Assembly (NCBI GenBank): GCA_023392225.1
Contig: JAEVZM010000405.1
Coordinates: forward strand, 1-5,068
Source of the DNA: Pseudomonadota bacterium
GTDB lineage: Bacteria; Pseudomonadota; Alphaproteobacteria; Rhizobiales; Kaistiaceae
DNA: 5,068 bases
Direction of reading: 5' to 3'
Positions within the stretch are counted from its first letter, which is position 1. The number at the start of each line of letters is the position of its first letter. Below are positions 1 through 4,921 of this stretch, in pieces. Both the position numbers and the translations under genes were made by a program. The notes under the pieces are model-generated. The model did not search any database. It was not told the origin of the DNA and saw nothing but the letters and a program-made list of their open reading frames with translations.

Positions 1-115
1 CGCCGAGGCTGTGGTCTTTCTCGCCTCGGCGCCGGCCGGCTACATCACCGGACAGACCATCGTGGTCGATGGCGGGGTGACGCTCCGCGAGTATCCGGTG
101 CTGCCGGGTGCCTGA
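1..115 (+). CDS. SDR family oxidoreductase, C-terminal fragment (5' end outside window)
   Basis: Only the last 37 codons are present; the reading frame starts at base 2 and ends at TGA 113-115. The fragment reads A-E-A-V-V-F-L-A-S, then G-Y-I-T-G-Q-T-I-V-V-D-G-G. This is the classic C-terminal signature of classical short-chain dehydrogenases: the helix 'A..V.FLAS' followed by 'ITGQ.I.VDGG', the strand and loop that close the Rossmann fold near the subunit interface. The family catalyses NAD(P)-dependent oxidation or reduction of alcohols, keto acids or sugars. The catalytic Ser-Tyr-Lys and the cofactor motif lie outside the window, so the substrate cannot be told. A 12-residue tail follows the VDGG motif. 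The stop is 28 bases before the preferred start of the next gene, so the two are probably co-transcribed. Family assignment is firm; substrate is unknown. Confidence 0.9.
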   Translation, partial: AEAVVFLASAPAGYITGQTIVVDGGVTLREYPVLPGA

Positions 116-143
116 TGGCAGTGACCGCGGGCGAGATCGAACG

Positions 144-1373
144 ATGACGACCGACGCGTTCCGTGCGGGAGCGGTTCGGCCTGCCGGCGGCGACTTGCCG
201 CTGCCGCTCCTCACCCTCGACATGGCGCGCTACCGCGCCAATCGCGACAGCCTGCTCGCCTATGGCCGCGCGCATGGCGCGCTGCTCGCGCCGCACGTCA
301 AGACGGCGATGATCCCGGAGCTCGCGACCGACTTCGTGGCGGCGGGCGGTTGGGGCGTCACGGTTGCCGACGTGCGCCAGGCCGCCGCGATGATCGCCGG
401 CGGCGTCTCCCGCCTGGTGCTCGCCAACGAGGTCGGCGGACGCTACGGCGCACGCCACTTTGCGCGGCTGGTGGCCGCCCATCCGACGATCGAGCTGATC
501 ACCTTCGTCGATTCACCCGAAGCGGTCGCCGCACTCGATGCGGCCCTGGCCGAGGTGGCGCCGTCCCGCACCGTTCCCGTCCTGCTCGAGGTCGGCATCG
601 GCCGGGCTGGCGTTCGCGACCTGCCGTCCGCCAGGCGGGTGCTCGACGCGCTCGGCACGAGCGAGCGCGCGGGCCGGATCCGTGTCGCGGGCGTGGCGGC
701 CTATGAGGGTGCGGCGACGGTGGCCGATCGCGCCGAGACGCTTCGTCGTGTCGATGCGCTCCTGTCGTTCGCCGCCGAGGCGCTCGGTGCGGTCCGCGAG
801 CGGGTAGGGGAGGTCCGACCGCTGATCGCCAGCGCCGGCGGCTCGCTCTACTTCGATCGCGTCGTCGCCATCCTCGGTGCCGCCGTCCGCGCCGATCCCC
901 GCTGCGATCTGGTGCTCCGCCCCGGCGCCATTCTCTACGGCGACCACGGCATCTACGAAACCGGCATCGCGGCGCTGGACGAACGCGGCGGCTTCAAGCT
1001 CGATGGCGTTGCGGCACAGGATGCCTTCCGTCCGGTGCTCCAGGTGTTCGCCGAGGTCCTGTCGCGGCCGGAGCCCGGGCTAGCGATCTGCGGCATGGGC
1101 ATGCGAAACGTCTCCTACGATGCCGGCTTGCCGCGAGCGCTCCAGCTGTACCGCGACGGTGCGCCCATTGCCGCCGACCTGTCCGGCGTCGCCGTGCAGC
1201 GCCTCAACGACCAGCATGCCTTCGTCGGGCTGGGCGACGCGGACATACGCGTCGGCGATGTCGTCGCCTTCGGCATCTCGCATCCCTGCACATGCTTCCA
1301 CCTGTGGCGCGAGGTGCAGGTCCTCGACGCAGAGGGACGCATCAGCGGATCGCTCACCACGCGCTTCGGATAG
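144..1373 (+). CDS. PLP-dependent amino acid deaminase (D-serine dehydratase / D-threonine aldolase-like fold)
   Basis: This 409-aa protein belongs to the fold-type III PLP enzymes of the D-threonine aldolase/D-serine dehydratase/amino acid deaminase group (COG3616 type). In the N-terminal alanine-racemase-like barrel (about residues 20-270), the motif P-H-V-K-T places the Schiff-base lysine at K53. Other family landmarks are LLANEV-like L93-A-N-E-V97, E149 with G-R-A-G-V-R158, G-V-A-A-Y187-E-G and L-R-P-G-A-I-L-Y-G-D-H-G-I-Y271. The C-terminal beta domain carries S-H380-P-C382-T; this HxC pair is the zinc-site motif of D-serine dehydratases, whereas D-threonine aldolases usually have HxD. 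Expected reaction: deamination of a D-hydroxyamino acid (D-serine type) to a keto acid plus ammonia, in the cytoplasm. The start was set at ATG 144 (MTTDAF...). An in-frame GTG at 108 would add 12 unconserved-looking residues and overlap the SDR stop. It follows the SDR gene closely, suggesting a catabolic operon. Exact substrate is inferred. Confidence 0.88.
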   Translation: MTTDAFRAGAVRPAGGDLPLPLLTLDMARYRANRDSLLAYGRAHGALLAPHVKTAMIPELATDFVAAGGWGVTVADVRQAAAMIAGGVSRLVLANEVGGRYGARHFARLVAAHPTIELITFVDSPEAVAALDAALAEVAPSRTVPVLLEVGIGRAGVRDLPSARRVLDALGTSERAGRIRVAGVAAYEGAATVADRAETLRRVDALLSFAAEALGAVRERVGEVRPLIASAGGSLYFDRVVAILGAAVRADPRCDLVLRPGAILYGDHGIYETGIAALDERGGFKLDGVAAQDAFRPVLQVFAEVLSRPEPGLAICGMGMRNVSYDAGLPRALQLYRDGAPIAADLSGVAVQRLNDQHAFVGLGDADIRVGDVVAFGISHPCTCFHLWREVQVLDAEGRISGSLTTRFG

Positions 1374-1424
1374 AGCGGTGTCCCTCGTTTGGTGGGCGTC
1401 GACCCGACCCTGCGGGACCGGGCG

Positions 1425-2588
1425 TTACTTCGACTGAGCGATGCCGGGGACGGGCGCGTGGCACGCCACGTGCGCCAGCTGGGAAAGCCGCAGGACGAGC
1501 TGCACCTGGCGGTTGATGCCGAGCTTGCGGAAGATCCGCTTGAGCACGACGCGGGCCGTGCCCTCGGTGATGCCGAGGTGCTCCGCGGCTTCCCGCACCT
1601 CCACGCCGGTCCAGAGCAGCGATGCCAACCGGGCCTCGCCGAGCGACAACCCGAAGACGTCGCGGATCAGGGCAGGCTCGATGGAGCGGTCGCTTTGAAG
1701 CTCCAGCGTCACCAGGGTGGTGCGCGCCGCGTCGCTGCCATCGCCCACGGCGGAAGCGATCGGAGTGGCGGGAAACGCCCATACCGAGAGGTAGCCGCCG
1801 TCGCGGCCGGAGATCACGCAAGCCTGTGGCAGGCGGCCGGGCTCGATGCGATCGGCCGCCGCGATCGCCGACGCGAAATCGTGCCTCTCGCCTTCCGATT
1901 GGGGGGTCAGGCGGGACATCCCGGGCTCGAAATATGTCTCCGCCTGGTCGGCACCGCGGGCATTGGTGAACAGCAGCTGCCGGTCGGCATCGAGCACGTA
2001 GACGCCGGCGGTGATCGCATTGAGCGCGACCTCCATGGCCTGGGCGCCGGGCTCGCTTCCGGTGACACGGAGCGACATCTGAAGCGCCTGCTCGACATGG
2101 CGACCGATGATGGCGAGTGTCCGCGTCTCTGCCTCCTCGAATGCGCCCCTGCTCCGCGAGCGCATCACCGAGAGCGTCATCGGCGCAGCGAGATCCATGA
2201 GCTTGACGGATGCGCCCTCGGTGCAGCCGGTCTGCCAGACGCAGCTGCTCGCAAGGTGAGGGGAGCCGCTCTCCTCCGAAAGGCTGCACAGGCGGTTGCG
2301 AGGGATGATGCACGCCAGGGGATGGAGGCCATCGCCGCCACCCGAACATGACTGGCAGCGCTGCCATTCGTGCAATCCTCCAGCCAGCGTCGCGGGAGGG
2401 AGCGCGGTCCCGTCCATGCCCCTGGCCGGCGCCGGGTTGCTGCAGACGCCGATGACGGCGCTGTCGGCGTCGAGGACGCCTCCGATACGGCTCAGCGCCT
2501 CCGGCCAGCGCTCTGGCTTGAGCACCGTGTCATAGATGGAATGGAGTGCTTCGCTGAAGCCGTCGATCGCTTCGAGCGTTTGCGACAT
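1425..2588 (-). CDS. LuxR-family transcriptional regulator with Cys-rich segment and PAS-like domain
   Basis: The 387-aa protein ends in a LuxR-type (GerE) helix-turn-helix at about residues 311-370: F-G-L-S-L-G-E-A-R-L, then V-R-E-A-A-E-H-L-G-I-T-E-G-T-A-R-V-V-L-K-R-I-F-R-K-L-G. This predicts DNA binding in the cytoplasm. Residues about 185-245 (V-A-L-N-A-I-T-A-G-V-Y-V-L-D-A-D, then L-L-F-T-N-A) look like the start of a PAS sensor fold. The N-terminal part (F-S-E-A-L-H-S-I-Y-D, then P-E-R-W-P-E-A-L) resembles rhizobial LuxR-type regulators of this size. Between residues 78 and 122 lie six cysteines (78, 81, 93, 101, 116, 122), the first two as CxxC. The start at 2588 (MSQTLEAIDG) was chosen over an upstream ATG at 2687. 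The 33 residues added there look non-homologous, and a GGGG stretch lies a few bases before the chosen ATG. The gene converges on the deaminase gene and may regulate that operon or itself; this is inference. The signal is unknown. Confidence 0.88.
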   Translation of the reverse strand: MSQTLEAIDGFSEALHSIYDTVLKPERWPEALSRIGGVLDADSAVIGVCSNPAPARGMDGTALPPATLAGGLHEWQRCQSCSGGGDGLHPLACIIPRNRLCSLSEESGSPHLASSCVWQTGCTEGASVKLMDLAAPMTLSVMRSRSRGAFEEAETRTLAIIGRHVEQALQMSLRVTGSEPGAQAMEVALNAITAGVYVLDADRQLLFTNARGADQAETYFEPGMSRLTPQSEGERHDFASAIAAADRIEPGRLPQACVISGRDGGYLSVWAFPATPIASAVGDGSDAARTTLVTLELQSDRSIEPALIRDVFGLSLGEARLASLLWTGVEVREAAEHLGITEGTARVVLKRIFRKLGINRQVQLVLRLSQLAHVACHAPVPGIAQSK

Positions 2589-2716
2589 GATCAACCCCGA
2601 GATGAATGGCCTCTCGATGCCCAGGGGCACGGGGCCTCCTTCCGAGATGTCCCTCGACGGGAGCCAGACTGGAGAAAAGCCAACCAAGGCCAGGCGTTCA
2701 AGCCGTCACCCGGTCA

Positions 2717-2734
2717 CTTGACATGTGCTTCAAG
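2717..2734. promoter_or_regulatory. 18-bp dyad, candidate operator upstream of the 387-aa LuxR gene
   Basis: The sequence CTTGACATGTGCTTCAAG has 5-bp arms, CTTGA and TCAAG, separated by 8 bases. Flanking TCAC and GTGA extend the symmetry imperfectly. Its 18-bp size matches that of lux-type boxes, but the arms do not match a consensus I know. It lies about 129 bases upstream of the start at 2588, on the promoter side. The arms are short enough to occur by chance, so the call is tentative. Confidence 0.3.
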
Positions 2735-2834
2735 GCGTGAGCGACGAATCGCATGGGCGCGAGTCGCTGGCCGGGCCAGAGTTGGCGAGGCTGTTGCGGG
2801 ACAGTCTGGGGGAGGGCATGCGCCGGCCCGGCAA

Positions 2835-2851
2835 GCCCCGGCCGACGGGGC
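2835..2851 (-). terminator. Possible weak hairpin terminator after the 243-aa LuxR gene
   Basis: A GC-only stem GCCCCG/CGGGGC with a 5-base loop begins about 10 bases after the TAG stop of the minus-strand gene. A second palindrome, GCCGG-C-CCGGC, lies next to it at 2822-2832. No T-run follows on the minus strand, so this is not a canonical intrinsic terminator, and readthrough into the next regulator gene is possible. Confidence 0.3.
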
Positions 2852-2860
2852 GGGCGGCGG

Positions 2861-3592
2861 CTATTGCGAAGAGTATATGGCGGCCGCCTGAATGCGGGTG
2901 GCGACGTTGAGGGCCTTCAGTATCTGCGACACCTGGTAGTCCACCCGCCCCTTGGAGATTCCGAGGATCATGCCGATCTCGGCGTTGCTCTTGCCCGCCG
3001 CGATCCAGGACAGGATCTCCATCTGCCATCCCGAGAGGCGGCGGAGCGGCTCCCGGGAGGAGCTGATCCCACTCGGAGCGGCACCAAGCTGGGCAGCCTT
3101 GGACAGCGCCGCCGCGCCGATGATCGTGGCCAGCGAGATCGAGCCCTTCACGGTCTTGAAGTCGTCGCTCACGGCGGTGAACGTGATCGCGGTGTACTTG
3201 TCGGGCGCCGAGCCGAGAGGGACGGTCACCCCGCCTCGGATCGTCTTCCATCGAAGGAACTCGAGATACTCCGGCACACCGGGGTCATCCCATCCCGCCA
3301 TAGAGTCCGTGTCCCAGGCAAGCGCCGGGCGCCCCTCGCGAACGTGGTTCAGCAACGGGTCCCGCGCATCGAAGCCCAGGCTCAGGTAATCGTCGAAATC
3401 CCTCTCGAGGCTGGTGGTGATGTCGGGAGAGAACATGAAATCGCGAGGGTGGCGCTTGTCGATCCCGATGATGAAAGCGTGCATGCCGACGACGTTGGCC
3501 GTCTCTCCGATGGCGGTCGCGAGAGTAGCGTGCTCTTCCGCGTTCAGCATGTGGACCATGCGCGCTGACAACCGGTTCAGTACGCCTTCCAT
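2861..3592 (-). CDS. LuxR-type regulator with divergent autoinducer-binding domain (probable LuxR solo)
   Basis: The 243-aa protein has the quorum-sensing receptor layout: an autoinducer-binding domain (about residues 15-165), a linker, and a LuxR helix-turn-helix (about 183-240). Aligned without gaps to TraR (offset +8, from memory of the TraR sequence), several key positions are kept: Y69 (TraR Y61), D78-P79 (D70-P71), W93 (W85) and G121 (G113). The position of TraR W57, which bonds the lactone carbonyl of the acyl-homoserine lactone, is D65, with F66 beside it; the TraR Y53 position is S61. In the DNA-binding domain L194, W196 and G200-K-S-N-A-E-I-G are kept, while the usual Glu (TraR E178) is Q190. 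The start at 3592 has GGAG four bases upstream and a purine-rich AAGGAAGG further up; the later ATGs at 3559 and 3550 have no ribosome site. No luxI-like gene is present here. It lies in tandem with the 387-aa regulator. The ligand may be non-standard; this is inference. Confidence 0.9.
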   Translation of the reverse strand: MEGVLNRLSARMVHMLNAEEHATLATAIGETANVVGMHAFIIGIDKRHPRDFMFSPDITTSLERDFDDYLSLGFDARDPLLNHVREGRPALAWDTDSMAGWDDPGVPEYLEFLRWKTIRGGVTVPLGSAPDKYTAITFTAVSDDFKTVKGSISLATIIGAAALSKAAQLGAAPSGISSSREPLRRLSGWQMEILSWIAAGKSNAEIGMILGISKGRVDYQVSQILKALNVATRIQAAAIYSSQ

Positions 3593-3686
3593 TTCGCTCC
3601 AGCCCTTCCTTTCCGATCTCTTCCCTCCGGTGCCTGTCCCGACGCATCAGAGGACATTGCCGGGCAACGAGTTTCAGGCCCTCGCG

Positions 3687-3698
3687 CTTCCCGGGAAG
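3687..3698. promoter_or_regulatory. Perfect 12-bp palindrome upstream of the 243-aa LuxR gene
   Basis: CTTCCCGGGAAG is a perfect 12-bp palindrome about 95 bases upstream of the regulator's ATG (3592). It could be an operator for autoregulation or for another dimeric regulator. There is no second copy in the window, so the function is a guess. Confidence 0.3.
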
Positions 3699-3718
3699 GC
3701 CGGGCAGCGGCAGCGGGC

Positions 3719-3763
3719 CACTGCTCCAGTGAACGCATGCGTGGGGGCGTTGCCCGATCGATC
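3719..3763. repeat. Cluster of three short palindromes
   Basis: Three separate dyads occur within 45 bases: CACTG-CTC-CAGTG (3719-3731), the perfect 10-mer ACGCATGCGT (3733-3742) and GATCGATC (3756-3763). They lie 127-173 bases upstream of the minus-strand LuxR-type gene. Clustering suggests a control region, but each is short and GC-rich DNA gives such dyads by chance. Confidence 0.3.
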
Positions 3764-3963
3764 ATCCAACACGCTCCCCGATGTATCGCAGTGAGGTCGA
3801 TGTAGGGGTGGCGACGGGCGGGGCAGGACCGAACCGAGGAAGGCATGACGATCAACGCGAATGATCAGGCGCCAATTCGGTGCCGGCGCTCGTCTGGCAC
3901 AGCGACGCTTTCAGGACTCAACGATAGGTCGAGACGTATCGAGTTTCGCATATGGTCCGCATG

Positions 3964-4005
3964 CCTGAACATATCCCATAGGGGATATACGTATCCCATG
4001 TCAGG
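3964..4005. promoter_or_regulatory. Phased TATCCC operator-like array inside an inverted repeat
   Basis: Three copies of the half-site TATCCC occur at 3972-3977 (forward), 3982-3987 (reverse, GGGATA) and 3992-3997 (forward), each exactly 10 bp from the next. The first two form an 18-bp dyad, ATATCCCATAGGGGATAT (3971-3988), with 16 of 18 positions symmetric. The first and third are direct repeats, TATCCCAT, 20 bp apart. Outside these, CCTGA (3964-3968) and TCAGG (4001-4005) form an inverted repeat whose centre coincides with the centre of the middle half-site. Spacing of one helical turn places all half-sites on one DNA face, as expected for cooperative repressor or activator binding. C/G tracts in an A/T-rich dyad recall CsoR/RcnR/FrmR-type metal or formaldehyde sensor operators, but also lux-box-sized sites. 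No target gene is adjacent on either strand within about 270 bases. Confidence 0.55.
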
Positions 4006-4274
4006 TAGCGAGCTGGGCTATGCGTTCTGCCGGAGGTGGCGTCCGTCCGGCCGGCTGGTGGCCGCGAGGGCAACCGTGTCGCCATTGCGCTCCGCTCCCG
4101 GCGTCTCGTGACGGCACGCTGGCTGGCGAAAGTGGTCGAGAGGGGAGCGTATCCGGTGCGCTGTCGCTCGATGCGGCATGGCGCAGGTGCTGCGGATGTT
4201 CAGGGGGGTTAGTTCGATGGCTGTCAGCCGAGCGGCCTACGCCACGCACGGCACAGCAAGTACCTGGATGTCGA

Positions 4275-4349
4275 TGGTGGGCGATACTGGGATTGAACCA
4301 GTGACCCCTCCCGTGTGAAGGGAGTGCTCTCCCGCTGAGCTAATCGCCC
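4275..4349 (-). tRNA. tRNA-Val (anticodon CAC)
   Basis: The minus strand folds into a full cloverleaf. The 7-bp acceptor stem GGGCGAT/ATCGCCC is followed by the D arm GCTC-AGCGGGA-GAGC. The anticodon stem CTCCC/GGGAG holds the loop TTCACAC, giving anticodon CAC (reads GUG, valine). The T arm is ACTGG-TTCAATC-CCAGT. The discriminator is A and CCA is encoded at 4277-4275, giving 75 bases with the CCA. It has its own promoter just upstream. No T-rich terminator is evident within the bases after the 3' end. The 3' end faces the gene-poor region, the usual side for island integration at tRNA genes. Confidence 0.96.
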
Positions 4350-4358
4350 GACCCGGCG

Positions 4359-4387
4359 ATATGGCGGTCCGAGGTACCGCCTGTCAA
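4359..4387 (-). promoter_or_regulatory. Housekeeping sigma promoter of the tRNA-Val gene
   Basis: Reading the minus strand, a perfect -35 box TTGACA (4387-4382, preceded by C) is followed after 17 bases by CCATAT (4364-4359). This resembles the alphaproteobacterial CTTGAC...CTATAT pattern. The expected transcription start is near 4352, leaving a leader of only about three bases before the tRNA 5' end. Within the spacer lies the dyad GGCGGT/ACCGCC (4363-4381). Confidence 0.75.
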
Positions 4388-4398
4388 GCCGAAGCAGA

Positions 4399-4420
4399 CG
4401 GGGCGTCCGAAGACGCCCCG
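4399..4420 (-). terminator. Hairpin terminator of the secreted-protein gene pair
   Basis: A perfect 9-bp stem, CGGGGCGTC/GACGCCCCG, with the tetraloop CGAA lies 28 bases after the stop of the minus-strand 152-aa gene. On the minus strand it is followed by a moderately T-rich stretch (TCTGCTTCGGCTT). It separates that gene from the tRNA, whose -35 box begins 12 bases beyond the stem. The T-run is imperfect, so efficiency is uncertain, and it may act on either strand. Confidence 0.75.
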
Positions 4421-4448
4421 TGAATCCACTATTCTCTGTCCCCGCCGG

Positions 4449-4907
4449 CTATTGCCAGACGTTGGGGATGCTCGGGTCGGCCTTGAGCTCCGCCGCGCTC
4501 TCGCAGAACGGTTCGACGTTGGCATTGCCCTCGGCCAGGAACAGGCCGTAGGTCGCGCCGAGGCGGAAGTAGACCGCCGTCTCCCACTGCTTCATGAGGT
4601 TGGCGTCCGTCGCCGTCTTCTCCGGCGCCGGCGAGGTCGCGTCGGCCACGGCATCGGCGAACTTGGTCTGGTCGAGATCGTAGCCGTCGCAGATCTTGGT
4701 CACCGCCGCCTGGAAGGCCACGTTATTGAGCTTGGCGAACTGGAGATCGGACAGGATCGGCTCCTGGTCGACCGAAAGGTCGGCCCAGGCATTGTCGAGC
4801 CTGTCGTCGTCGGGCAGCGCATCCTGCGCGAAGCTGTGGGTGCCGAGGCCGATCGCGAGGGTCGCCGCGGCCGCCAGAACCGCGCCGTGAAGACGGATCT
4901 TGGTCAT
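4449..4907 (-). CDS. Predicted exported protein of unknown function, 152 aa
   Basis: I do not recognise this family. The protein starts MTKIRLHGAV and has a signal peptide: positive residues K3 and R5, a hydrophobic stretch at about 9-22 (V-L-A-A-A-A-T-L-A-I-G-L) and a likely cleavage after S-F-A27, before Q-D-A. The mature part of about 125 residues is acidic (L-P-D-D-D-R-L-D-N near its start) and mainly helical in appearance, with two cysteines, C73 and C135, that could form one disulfide in the periplasm. It has no transmembrane segment after the signal, no lipobox cysteine and no catalytic motif I know. The start at 4907 has the Shine-Dalgarno sequence AGGTGA eight bases upstream; a longer frame reaching 5033 overlaps the upstream gene and lacks a signal peptide at its start. 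It is the second gene of a tightly linked pair and ends before a strong hairpin. Confidence 0.85.
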   Translation of the reverse strand: MTKIRLHGAVLAAAATLAIGLGTHSFAQDALPDDDRLDNAWADLSVDQEPILSDLQFAKLNNVAFQAAVTKICDGYDLDQTKFADAVADATSPAPEKTATDANLMKQWETAVYFRLGATYGLFLAEGNANVEPFCESAAELKADPSIPNVWQ

Positions 4908-4915
4908 GAGCGTGC

Positions 4916-4921
4916 TCACCT
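4916..4921 (-). promoter_or_regulatory. Ribosome binding site made of the upstream gene's last codon and stop
   Basis: AGGTGA on the minus strand is a good Shine-Dalgarno match placed eight bases before ATG 4907. It is formed exactly by the final Arg codon AGG and the stop TGA of the upstream reading frame. Terminating ribosomes would therefore sit on the next gene's initiation site, which predicts translational coupling and fixes the start at 4907. Confidence 0.7.

Larger units (their letters stand above)
2589..2860. other. Intergenic spacer between two tandem LuxR-type genes
   Basis: These 272 bases lie downstream of the 243-aa regulator and upstream of the 387-aa regulator, both on the minus strand. 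No credible gene was seen. The part near 2822-2851 is GC-rich with short hairpins. The part near 2704-2740 carries a dyad and repeated GTCAC words. The promoter of the 387-aa regulator gene is probably here, but no convincing -35/-10 pair was found on the minus strand. Confidence 0.6.
3593..4274. other. Gene-poor region upstream of the 243-aa LuxR gene
   Basis: In these 682 bases I see no reading frame resembling a protein I know; the open frames present have arginine/proline/serine-rich shadow composition and no ribosome sites. The region is unusual in holding several palindromes (3687-3698, 3719-3731, 3733-3742, 3756-3763 and 4219-4229) and the TATCCC array at 3964-4005. Bases 3901-4000 are 50% GC by my count, clearly below the flanking genes. 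It may hold the regulator's promoter, an unannotated small RNA, or the remains of a lost gene; none of these can be shown from the sequence alone. Confidence 0.6.

Noticed and set aside
108..143. GTG start giving a 421-aa deaminase
   Set aside because: It would overlap the SDR stop and add 12 Arg/Asp/Gly-rich residues outside the usual family start; ATG 144 is preferred, although the GTG cannot be ruled out.
1374..1424. Bidirectional terminator between the convergent deaminase and LuxR genes
   Set aside because: Only an imperfect dyad (CCCG...CGGG with internal mismatches) and no T-run was found in the 51-base gap.
1389..2351. A 320-codon open frame on the plus strand
   Set aside because: It lies wholly antisense to the LuxR-family regulator at 1425-2588, which has a recognisable helix-turn-helix; the plus-strand product has no familiar motif and is a GC-rich shadow.
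2753..3568. A 271-codon open frame on the plus strand
   Set aside because: It is antisense to the LuxR-type regulator at 2861-3592, rich in Arg/Gly/Asp/His, with no domain or ribosome site.
3577..3855. A 92-codon minus-strand frame overlapping the start of the 243-aa regulator
   Set aside because: Arg/Pro/Ser-rich shadow composition, overlaps a well-supported gene in another frame, no recognisable domain.
3845..4111. An 88-codon plus-strand frame crossing the TATCCC array
   Set aside because: No ribosome site, no known motif, and it would place an ordered operator-like site inside coding sequence. A short ATG at 3998 in the same frame also lacks support.
4219..4229. Palindrome GGCTG-T-CAGCC downstream of the tRNA as a terminator
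   Set aside because: The one-base centre cannot form a normal hairpin loop with the full stem, and no T-run follows.
4020..4304. A 94-codon plus-strand frame ending in the tRNA region
   Set aside because: It runs into the antisense of tRNA-Val; its end is translated tRNA complement. Composition is Arg/Gly/Trp/Cys-rich and no start signal is seen.
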